11,439 nt of DNA from Spirochaetaceae bacterium (lineage in GTDB: Bacteria > Spirochaetota > Spirochaetia > Treponematales > Breznakiellaceae): assembly GCA_031257995.1 (NCBI GenBank), contig JAIRNN010000040.1:1-11439 (forward strand), given 5' to 3'. This document shows positions 1-5,620 of the stretch, one piece after another. The number at the start of each line of letters is the position of its first letter. Within the stretch, counting starts at the first letter, position 1. A model generated the notes under the pieces. That model had not been told where the DNA came from. It saw only the letters and a list, made by a program, of their open reading frames with translations, and did no database searches. Position numbers and translations under genes: made by a program.

Positions 1-357
1 CTACCAGCCTGGTAGCGGTCATCACTACCAGCCTGGTAGCGGTCATCACTACCAGCCTGGTAGCGGCCATCACTACCAGGCTAGTAGCGGCCATCACTAC
101 CAGCCTGGTAGCGGTCATCACTACCAGCCTGGTAGCGGTCATCACTACGAGCCTGGTAGCGGCCATCACTACCAGCCTGGTAGCGGCCATCGCTACTAGG
201 CTAGTAGCGGGCATCACTACTAGCCAGTAGCGGCCATCGCTACCAGGCTAGTAGCGGTCATCACTACTAGCCAGTAGCGGCCATCACTACTAGGCTAGTA
301 GCGGTCATCACTACTAGCCAGTAGCGGTCATCACTACCAGGCTGGTAGCGGCCATCA
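1..357. repeat. Tandem array of 15 palindromic 23/24-bp units
   Basis: Fifteen head-to-tail units cover the first 357 bases without spacers; the array may continue left of the window. Each unit is a palindromic core (typically CTACCAG-C-CTGGTAG) followed by a linker CGGTCATCA or CGGCCATCA. Twelve units are 24 bp; three (starting at 217, 264 and 311) are 23 bp with the core CTACTAGCCAGTAG. From 193 to 333 long and short units alternate, giving three copies of a 47-bp higher-order repeat. Arms vary together: CTACCAG pairs with CTGGTAG in most units and CTACTAG with CTAGTAG at 193 and 287. A degenerate sixteenth unit starts at 358, inside the neighbouring gene. The array lies directly downstream of the minus-strand HU-Ig gene, so it would form that mRNA's 3' end as a series of hairpins. 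There is no T-run typical of a simple terminator. Confidence 0.97.
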
Positions 358-1122
358 CTACGAGGCTTGCTTCACCGTGAATGTGCTCCTGATCGTCCGC
401 ATCTCCTTCAACGGGTTCGCCGCGTTGCCGGAGTAGTAGGTGCGGACCTCGACATACCAGTCCTTGCCCGCCAGCAACTCCGGCGCCGTGCCGACAATCC
501 TGGACGGGTCGTTCACCGCCAGATTCCCCGTTACCGCGATACTCACGTTGGGCGAACCCAGACTATAGAAGAACACCCCGACCTTGTTCCCTGCCCCGAC
601 AATCTTTATCTTGTCGCCCCTGAGCGTAAAGATGCCGCCTTTGGTAACGATGTCGTTCACCTGCCCCGTCGTCACATCGATGATTTCGGTGATGTAGCCC
701 GCGGTTTCCGCCAGACCCTCGCTAATAACCTCGATGAGTTCGGCGAGTTTCCGCAGCCCGTTCAGCACCCGAAAGCGGAACGTAACCTTGTGCTTGCTCT
801 TGTCTACCGGGTCGCGCTCGTTCTCGAACACCCCGCCCACATTGGGGTAGACCGTAAAGAGCCCGCCAAAGTTGACCCCGAAGCCGTCGCAGAGCTGGCG
901 CGCCGCTTCCCGCAGGAAGATGGCGATATGCTCCTTGAGGTCGTCGAGGCTTCCGGTATAGCCGCCCCGCTCCTTTGCCGCCACGCAGACTTCCTCAAAA
1001 GTGAGGGTCTTCTCGTTCACCGTCCGGGCGATAAGTTCGCCCTTCCTTTCCGGCAGGTTGCTGGGATACAGTTTCACCCGAATCCGGTGCAAAACCTGCG
1101 TAACATCGTCTATCACTGACAT
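358..1122 (-). CDS. HU/IHF-like DNA-binding protein with C-terminal Ig-like (DUF4469-type) domain
   Basis: Predicted 254-residue cytoplasmic DNA-binding protein. Residues about 8-125 look like a divergent HU/IHF fold: an N-terminal helical half (LPERKGELIARTVNEKTLTF, then a helix ending near FLREAARQLCDG at 80) followed by a beta arm and a hydrophobic VTFRFRVLNGLRKL end. After a linker (about 126-158), residues 160-250 form a beta-rich segment (GGIFTLRGDKIKIVG, later LLAGKDWYVEVRTYYS and IRSTFTV) resembling the Ig-like domain fused to HU in Bacteroidetes and Treponema. This family assignment is from memory of family patterns. The start is secure: AAGGAGG (1129-1135) lies 6 bp upstream of the ATG and a promoter sits about 45 bp upstream. 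The gene appears monocistronic. Its TAG stop is the first three bases of a degenerate copy of the adjacent tandem repeat. Role could be nucleoid architecture or binding of the repeat array; the latter is speculation. Confidence 0.88.
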   Translation of the reverse strand: MSVIDDVTQVLHRIRVKLYPSNLPERKGELIARTVNEKTLTFEEVCVAAKERGGYTGSLDDLKEHIAIFLREAARQLCDGFGVNFGGLFTVYPNVGGVFENERDPVDKSKHKVTFRFRVLNGLRKLAELIEVISEGLAETAGYITEIIDVTTGQVNDIVTKGGIFTLRGDKIKIVGAGNKVGVFFYSLGSPNVSIAVTGNLAVNDPSRIVGTAPELLAGKDWYVEVRTYYSGNAANPLKEMRTIRSTFTVKQAS

Positions 1123-1128
1123 GATAAA

Positions 1129-1135
1129 CCTCCTT
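1129..1135 (-). promoter_or_regulatory. Ribosome binding site of the HU-Ig gene
   Basis: The minus strand reads AAGGAGG with 6 bases before the ATG at 1122. This is a full consensus Shine-Dalgarno site and fixes the start. Confidence 0.9.
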
Positions 1136-1164
1136 TATAGAGATATAGATAAAAATGAGAGACT

Positions 1165-1193
1165 ATTGTAATGGGTGTGCGAAAAGCCGTCAA
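1165..1193 (-). promoter_or_regulatory. Sigma70-type promoter of the HU-Ig gene
   Basis: On the minus strand a TTGACG -35 box (1188-1193) is followed by exactly 17 bp and a TACAAT -10 box (1165-1170). Each box is one base off consensus. Transcription would start near 1158, giving a leader of about 35 nt that includes the Shine-Dalgarno site. This suggests strong expression of the HU-like protein. Confidence 0.8.
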
Positions 1194-1219
1194 GAAGCCT
1201 TAATCACAGTCTTTATCAC

Positions 1220-1254
1220 GGTTAACCGCTGATGACACGGATGGGCACAGATGG
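1220..1254. repeat. Short-period degenerate intergenic repeat (TTAACC...GATGACACGGATG type)
   Basis: After GGTTAACC the sequence repeats GAT-rich words about every 10 bases (GATGACACG, GATGGGCACA, GATGGAAA). A related stretch with the same TTAACC beginning is at 10961-10988. Similar word families recur in intergenic DNA of many bacteria; membership in a dispersed family is inferred and needs a genome-wide search. Confidence 0.4.
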
Positions 1255-1264
1255 AAAGGGGCGC

Positions 1265-1619
1265 GTTATTACCGCTGTTGTGGAAGTCAGTTTTTTGGGA
1301 AATAGAAAAGTCTATATTAAATTTCACAGCAACCCCCTAAGGTCATTGTACATCCTTATATGATCTTACAGATAACACAATAGAATATTATTATTGTTCT
1401 AACATATTCTATGATTTTACCCAGAATAGTGTTGTGTATTTAGTTGCCTATTTTAAAAAGGACTTGAGGAAATTTAATTTTGATTTGTATGTAAGCTCGG
1501 TCTATAGTAAATCATTTCATGGGGACAATCCGTATCTGTCAATAATAGGAATAAACGTTGATGAACGTAAAGTTGCTATAGCAACAAGAAATAATGCAAC
1601 ATTGGAAATTGAATATTAA
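1265..1619 (+). pseudogene. Frameshifted AT-rich remnant of an unknown protein gene
   Basis: An uninterrupted frame of 92 codons ends at the TAA at 1617-1619 and opens after the stop at 1338-1340, with no credible start: no Shine-Dalgarno site, the first GTG at 1434, and protein-like sequence already upstream of it (LYDLTDNTIEYYYCSN, then the run ending NNATLEIEY). A second frame covering 1265-1360 carries VITAVVEVSFLGNRKVYIKF and SNPLRSLY before a TGA at 1361-1363. The two frames meet around 1341-1360, as expected for a gene broken by one frameshift. The tract is strikingly AT-rich: 32 of 120 bases in 1381-1500 are G or C, far below the flanking genes. I do not recognise the family. It is probably the 3' remnant of a horizontally acquired gene; a short functional peptide starting at GTG 1434 (61 aa) is the alternative. 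Confidence 0.5.
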
Positions 1620-2106
1620 TGTAATTCAAGGCGTCTGTTTTGCGGCTTGAAGTTTTAAGGCAGCCACGGGATAGCCGCGCCGCCGGCATCCGCGCCGGAC
1701 ACTGTCAACGAGGGCCGCTTCCGGCTTGTAACCGAGGGTTGCTCAACATGGCCTAGACTCAACCCACAAAACGAAAGAATTTAACCACAAACCTTTACGA
1801 ACAGGCACGAACGGTACTGGGTAACCTTCATGCTCTGCTTGAATTCGGGTGAAATACAGATAAAATCAACGCTCCCGAAGCAAAAATTCGTGTGGATCGC
1901 GGTTATTCTGTGGATCAAGTTTAGCGCATGGCGGCCAAATGCCGGCGCCGCGTCACAGGGCCGTTACATCGGGGAGGAAACAGTGCTGGAACGATATGTC
2001 GGGTTAAACGTGTGATTAAAGCAGTGATAAATGCCGAGGGGTTTTTTGAGGACGGGTAAATATTTCCTGAGCCGGGCTGTCCGTTCGGCACGGAGAAACC
2101 CTGCTG
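1620..2106. other. Gene-poor spacer
   Basis: No convincing gene lies here. A 61-codon frame at 1830-2015 has no Shine-Dalgarno site and no recognisable motif. The left half includes a GC-rich patch (about 1660-1740) with short GCCGGC-type dyads. Positions 1783-1812 hold a short-period stretch (AACCACAAACC, ACGAACAGG, CACGAACGG) like intergenic repeat words elsewhere in the window. No promoter or terminator could be supported. Confidence 0.5.
1783..1812. repeat. Short-period degenerate intergenic repeat (AACCACAAA...CACGAAC type)
   Basis: After TTAACC, the word ACGAAC recurs about every 10 bases. It resembles the short-period tracts at 1220 and 10961. Assignment to a dispersed family is inferred only. 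Confidence 0.35.
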
Positions 2107-3459
2107 TTAAAGGGCGGCCCGAAACGTGTTCCCGGCAAGCGTTTCAAGCGGCGCCTCGATGAAGTCCCCCGGTTGCGCCTCTGCCGACTTCACGACAACT
2201 TGCTCGTCATGTTCCGTTCTACAGAGAAGCTCTCCCGCGTCATTGCGGGAAACGCCCTCGACCAGCGCCGTCACCCGGCGGCCCAAACGCTTTTTCAAAC
2301 ACTCCACCGTGTGCGTCCCCTGCGTTTCAATGACCCGCGCAAGACGCGCCTTTTTCACCTCGTCGGGAATCCTGCCGGGGAGTCCGTAGGCCGTAGTCCC
2401 CTCACGCGGGTTGTAATGGTACATATAGGCGTAGAGGAAGCGGGTCTCGTCCATCAGGGACAACACCGCTTCCACGTCCTCTTCGGTCTCGCCGGGAAAC
2501 CCGATGAGAATGTCCGTGGAAAGGGTAACGCCCGGCATCGCCTCCCGCAGTTTGCGCGTGAGGGCAAGGTAGTCCTCGCAGGTATACCGGCGGTTCATCG
2601 CGGCAAGGATACGGTTCGACCCGTGCTGAACCGGCAGATGGACATGGCGGCAGAAGCAAGGGTGCCCGGCAAGCGCCTCAATGATGGCATCCGTCATATC
2701 TTTGGGGTGGCTTGAAAGAAAACGGACCCAGCGGATCGGGCCGTCCTCTACCGCCTCCGCAATGCGGGGAATGAGCGCGGCGAAGTCTACGATAGCGTGC
2801 GGGTTTGACTGTGCGCCTTGTTCCTTCGGGTCTTGTTCCCCTGTCCAATGGTAACTGTTCACGTTTTGTCCCAACAGGGTGATCTCCCGCACCCCCTCGC
2901 CGGCAAGACGGTCAATTTCGGCGAGAATGGCGGACGGGCTTCGGGAGACCTCCCGGCCCCGGACATAGGGAACAATGCAGTAAGAACAGAAGTTGTTGCA
3001 ACCGTTCATGATGGGGACAAAACTCTTGTGGGAACCGGGGACGTGGTAGTCGTCGTAGAAGGCGACATCCCCAAACGGCGGGTTGTCCGCAGGTCTTTCC
3101 TCCGCTTCCCACCGGGCAAGCAGAGCCTCCAGCGGGCCGCGAGCCTTCGCGCCGAGAACAAAGTCGGCCCCCCGTTCTTTCAGCGCGCCGCCAAGACGCT
3201 CGGCGGCACAGCCTGCCACCGCGATAGCGAGGGGCCGTGCGGATTTCGCCCGCGTCTTCTTCCGCGCCGCATGGATCGACAGCCGGGCCAAAAACCGCTC
3301 CTCGGCGGTTTCCCGTACCGCGCATGTGTTGATAAAGACGAGATGTGCCGCATCCGCATCGGCCGTCTCCTCCCATCCATGCGCGGCGAAGATCTTTTTC
3401 AGTGCGGCGGACTCGGCGGCGTTCATCTGGCAGCCGTAGGTTTCAATCAGATAGGTCAT
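2107..3459 (-). CDS. miaB: MiaB, tRNA-2-methylthio-N6-dimethylallyladenosine synthase
   Basis: Radical SAM methylthiotransferase of 450 residues that adds a methylthio group to i6A37 of tRNAs reading UNN codons, improving decoding fidelity; cytoplasmic. The N-terminal MTTase domain carries the three auxiliary-cluster cysteines C10 (ETYGCQMN), C46 (NTCAVRE) and C84 (VAGCAAE). The radical SAM cluster motif CNNFCSYC gives C154, C158 and C161, followed by IVPYVRGREVSRSP. Later family motifs are LLGQNVNSY (196-203), FLSSHPKD, HLPVQHGSN (274-282) and STDILIGFPGETEED (314-328). A TRAM-like tRNA-binding domain fills about 385-450. The YGCQMN motif near residue 10 fixes the ATG, although no clear Shine-Dalgarno site precedes it. 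The retropepsin-like gene ends 68 bp upstream on the same strand, so the two may be co-transcribed. MiaB rather than RimO or MtaB is favoured by QMN and the motif set. Confidence 0.96.
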   Translation of the reverse strand: MTYLIETYGCQMNAAESAALKKIFAAHGWEETADADAAHLVFINTCAVRETAEERFLARLSIHAARKKTRAKSARPLAIAVAGCAAERLGGALKERGADFVLGAKARGPLEALLARWEAEERPADNPPFGDVAFYDDYHVPGSHKSFVPIMNGCNNFCSYCIVPYVRGREVSRSPSAILAEIDRLAGEGVREITLLGQNVNSYHWTGEQDPKEQGAQSNPHAIVDFAALIPRIAEAVEDGPIRWVRFLSSHPKDMTDAIIEALAGHPCFCRHVHLPVQHGSNRILAAMNRRYTCEDYLALTRKLREAMPGVTLSTDILIGFPGETEEDVEAVLSLMDETRFLYAYMYHYNPREGTTAYGLPGRIPDEVKKARLARVIETQGTHTVECLKKRLGRRVTALVEGVSRNDAGELLCRTEHDEQVVVKSAEAQPGDFIEAPLETLAGNTFRAAL

Positions 3460-3527
3460 TCGAGTAGTTGCTGGTTATCGGTTGTCAATTAAGTTACGGG
3501 TGAACGGAGAATGCTGACGCGTAGATT

Positions 3528-3941
3528 TTACTTAACCACATTACGCGCCTTGTCGCCGTGTGCGCCGATCACTTCCTGCGTTTTGGGGTGAATCATCAAA
3601 TCCAGACCTTCCAGAGGGTACGCGCCCATAAGGACATCTTCCTCATCGGGGAGAACCACCGCTCCGCAAGCGGTCTTCCGGTTTTTCCAGCGGATATCCA
3701 CATACTCCGTTATTCGGCAGGGAACCTTTACCCCGCCGGCGAGAGTGGTTTCTTCGGATTCCTCCACCAGCAGTCCCAGCTTTTCGCGGACCGCCTCGTT
3801 GATGACCAGCGTCCATGCGCCGGTATCCACCACCGCGTTGGACGTGAGCCGCCTGACCTCCGACTCCGGAATAAGCCCGTCCCGTGCTTTAACCGTATCC
3901 CCGATATTGACCAGAGTAATTTCCGTTCGCACTTCGCTCAT
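3528..3941 (-). CDS. Small retropepsin-like (clan AA) aspartic protease
   Basis: A 137-residue single-domain protein. The hydrophobic-hydrophobic-D-T-G-A signature is at residues 36-42 (NAVVDTGAW, catalytic Asp39), followed by TLVINEAVREKLGL, the usual flap-side arrangement of retroviral-type aspartic proteases. The second hallmark, a hydrophobic-Gly turn, is VLMGAYPLEGLDLMIHP near 103-119. As with retropepsins, one such chain would need to dimerise to be active. No signal peptide or membrane segment is visible, so it is probably cytoplasmic. The ATG at 3941 is chosen because AAGGAG (3948-3953) sits 6 bp upstream; the in-frame TTG at 3947 would abut that site. It lies 68 bp upstream of miaB on the same strand, with no terminator seen between them. 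Substrate unknown; family assignment is from motif recognition. Confidence 0.8.
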   Translation of the reverse strand: MSEVRTEITLVNIGDTVKARDGLIPESEVRRLTSNAVVDTGAWTLVINEAVREKLGLLVEESEETTLAGGVKVPCRITEYVDIRWKNRKTACGAVVLPDEEDVLMGAYPLEGLDLMIHPKTQEVIGAHGDKARNVVK

Positions 3942-3947
3942 ATACAA

Positions 3948-3953
3948 CTCCTT
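3948..3953 (-). promoter_or_regulatory. Ribosome binding site deciding the start of the protease gene
   Basis: The minus strand reads AAGGAG followed by TTGTAT and then ATG (3941). This spacing supports the ATG over the in-frame TTG at 3947. Confidence 0.75.
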
Positions 3954-4127
3954 GATAAAGACGATACGTCAATGATAAGCAAGAAATACAAAATAATAAA
4001 GAGGGGGATGTCCCTGCGGGGAATTGAAAATGGGAAGTGGATAATGGAAAATTATTAAGGAGAAACACTACAACACTGAATAGTTGTTTACTCTAGACAA
4101 AACAACAAAAAGGTGGTATCTATATCT

Positions 4128-4661
4128 ATGCGGAAGATCGTTGCCGGTTTTGGGGTGCTATTGATCTCGTGTGTATCGGTGCCCGAGGGAGTGTCTGGGG
4201 GCAATGAAATTCCGGTTTCGGCGCGTAACACCGATGCGGTAAAGGAGGCGGCTGTTGATAACATTGTGTTTGATCCGAAGAACCCGCCGATTGAGATCTA
4301 TACCGCGACGAAGTTGGATATTCAGGATTTTATACGGGGGCTGGATGGTCTTATCAAGGCAAAAAATTATGACGGGTGGCTGCATCTGCTCTCGCCGGGT
4401 TATTTTGAGCTTATCAATACCGAGGAGTTTCTCGATATGATCTCGCAGCAGCCAAGACTGAAATCGCGAAATATTGTACTCCAGAACAGCCGGGACTACT
4501 TTTTGAATGTAGTAGTGACATCTCGCGCTGATCTACAGGCGCACGATATTGAATTTCTCACGATGACGCGGGTGATGGCTTTTACGATAGATCAAAAAGA
4601 GCAGAGAATACGTATCTATACGCTTGATAAAACCCCGGAAAGCTGGGAGATTGTTGACTGA
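4128..4661 (+). CDS. Predicted lipoprotein of unknown function
   Basis: A 177-residue protein beginning MRKIVAGFGVLLISC: two basic residues, a short hydrophobic stretch and a LISC lipobox with the lipidated cysteine at 15, so it should be membrane-anchored. Residues 20-58 look like a flexible linker. The rest (about 59-177) is a compact alpha/beta region: a helical start (DIQDFIRGLDGLIKAKNYDGWLHLL), then alternating strands (IVLQNSRDYFLNVVVTS, MTRVMAFTIDQ, IRIYTLD) reminiscent of NTF2/SnoaL-like folds, a weak resemblance only. I chose ATG 4128 because it gives a proper lipobox at normal distance; GTG codons at 4113 and 4116 would add residues MVSIS. The upstream AAGGTGG is 11 bp away, longer than usual. 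The next gene begins 10 bp after its stop, so the two are likely co-expressed at the cell envelope. Confidence 0.75.
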   Translation: MRKIVAGFGVLLISCVSVPEGVSGGNEIPVSARNTDAVKEAAVDNIVFDPKNPPIEIYTATKLDIQDFIRGLDGLIKAKNYDGWLHLLSPGYFELINTEEFLDMISQQPRLKSRNIVLQNSRDYFLNVVVTSRADLQAHDIEFLTMTRVMAFTIDQKEQRIRIYTLDKTPESWEIVD

Positions 4662-4671
4662 AGGAATGTGT

Positions 4672-5376
4672 ATGAAAGGAATAAAAAGAGGTATCGTTTT
4701 TTTGGTGATGGCGTTTTTGCCACTGTCCGTGCCGGCGCAGGATTTGTCTGTAGAAGATATCTATTTACAGCAATCGGCGGAAATTCAGGTTGTCCGTGAT
4801 TTGAGTTCCGATAGTGGGCGTGACCTGAAGGCGATCGCGCTTGAGTATATCGGCGAAATCATTAACCGGGGCGATGCGGATGACGAGATTCGCAAGATTC
4901 TTGCCGATCTCACGATGGACGGGGTTCGTGATCAGGTGCGTCGGAACGGGCGCGTGATGAACAACTATCCCGACCTGCGGATACGGGCGGTGGATTATCT
5001 TGCGAGAATGGGAACCCCGGAAGCAAATACCAGTCTCACCAAGATTCTTACACTTGCGGCGGATCAGGCATCGGCGGTAGAAGAGGATCCCTCCGTCGTC
5101 ACGGCGGCAATAAAAGGCGTGGCCAGAATCGGCCGCACCGACGATGACGGCGAATCGTTGCGTGTCATCTATGCGGTGTATTGGCGGTACAACACGCTGA
5201 AACCGGACAACGCGCTTGCGATGGCGGTGGCTTCCGCGATTGACAGCTTTACCGAGAAGGGTGTCAAAGATGAGGGAAGCGCCAGCGTTCTCATGTCGAT
5301 TCAGTCAAACTACGACTATATCAAAGTGGTGCGCGATAGGGCCGCAGACGCGCTCTCAAACTTGCGTAAGTTGTAG
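4672..5376 (+). CDS. Secreted alpha-helical (HEAT-like) protein of unknown function
   Basis: A 234-residue protein with a clear cleavable signal peptide (MKGIKRGIVFLVMAFLPLSVPA, predicted cut after Ala22 before QDLSV), so probably periplasmic. The mature part looks like stacked helix pairs: RDLKAIALEYIGEIINRG (about 48-65), DLRIRAVDYLARMGTPEANTSLTKIL (about 100-126), SVVTAAIKGVARIGRTDDDGESLRVI, ALAMAVASAIDSF and VVRDRAADALSNLRKL at the end. The recurring R-AVDYLARMG and A-KGVARIG patterns suggest HEAT repeats, which usually act as protein-binding scaffolds. ATG 4672 is chosen because GAAGGA lies 6 bp upstream and it gives a clean signal peptide. The gap to the lipoprotein stop is 10 bp, and the Shine-Dalgarno site overlaps that TGA, so translation may be coupled. 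Family and partner unknown. Confidence 0.78.
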   Translation: MKGIKRGIVFLVMAFLPLSVPAQDLSVEDIYLQQSAEIQVVRDLSSDSGRDLKAIALEYIGEIINRGDADDEIRKILADLTMDGVRDQVRRNGRVMNNYPDLRIRAVDYLARMGTPEANTSLTKILTLAADQASAVEEDPSVVTAAIKGVARIGRTDDDGESLRVIYAVYWRYNTLKPDNALAMAVASAIDSFTEKGVKDEGSASVLMSIQSNYDYIKVVRDRAADALSNLRKL

Positions 5377-5620
5377 GCGGCTGCCGGCAGGCTGTAAACT
5401 TTAAACACCCGGTTTCAACTCACGGAGTTCACGGAGAATAACCAACAAGCGGGGCCTTGCACTCTGGGTCAGTAGGCCCAGCACTTGCGGACCGCAGTTT
5501 CACGCCTCTTGAAACTGCTGATTCAAAGCCTTTGTAACTGGTGATTCAAACCCTTTGTAACTGCGGTTTCAGACCTTACAGACTACAGACCTCTGATCCT
5601 GCTAGATCACCCGCATGATC
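5377..5620. other. Convergent intergenic gap
   Basis: Two genes converge here. I see no hairpin with T-run that would serve as a classical terminator. The gap holds a CTGCCGGCAG palindrome (near 5382), a short-period CACGGAGTTCACGGAG stretch (5420-5435) and the three-copy 23-bp repeat at 5505-5574. Confidence 0.5.
5505..5574. repeat. Three-copy degenerate 23/24-bp tandem repeat
   Basis: Units start at 5505 (24 bp), 5529 and 5552 (23 bp each). All begin CCTCTTG or CCTTTG, carry AACTG after it, and end in TTCAAAG, TTCAAAC or TTCAGAC. The third copy differs most (CGGTTTC in place of GTGATTC). The related words GCAGTTTCAC just upstream (5494-5503) may be an older remnant. Confidence 0.8.

Noticed and set aside
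1..357. CRISPR array
   Set aside because: Units are contiguous with no unique spacers, and no cas genes are present.
367..1119. 250-codon plus-strand frame opposite the HU-Ig gene
   Set aside because: No family pattern and no ribosome binding site; the minus-strand gene has promoter, Shine-Dalgarno site and domains.
1830..2015. 61-codon plus-strand frame
   Set aside because: No Shine-Dalgarno site, no motif and mixed composition; likely chance.
3460..3488. Promoter for miaB from the minus-strand TTGACA at 3483-3488
   Set aside because: At 17-bp spacing the -10 would be ACTCGA, touching the start codon; no usable promoter.
4083..4106. Inverted repeat GTTGTTT/AAACAAC before the lipoprotein gene
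   Set aside because: Short AT-rich arms in AT-rich DNA; could easily be chance, and no promoter is clearly placed next to it.
5461..5485. Terminator hairpin CTGGG/CCCAG
   Set aside because: Five-bp stem with an 8-nt loop and no T-run on either strand.
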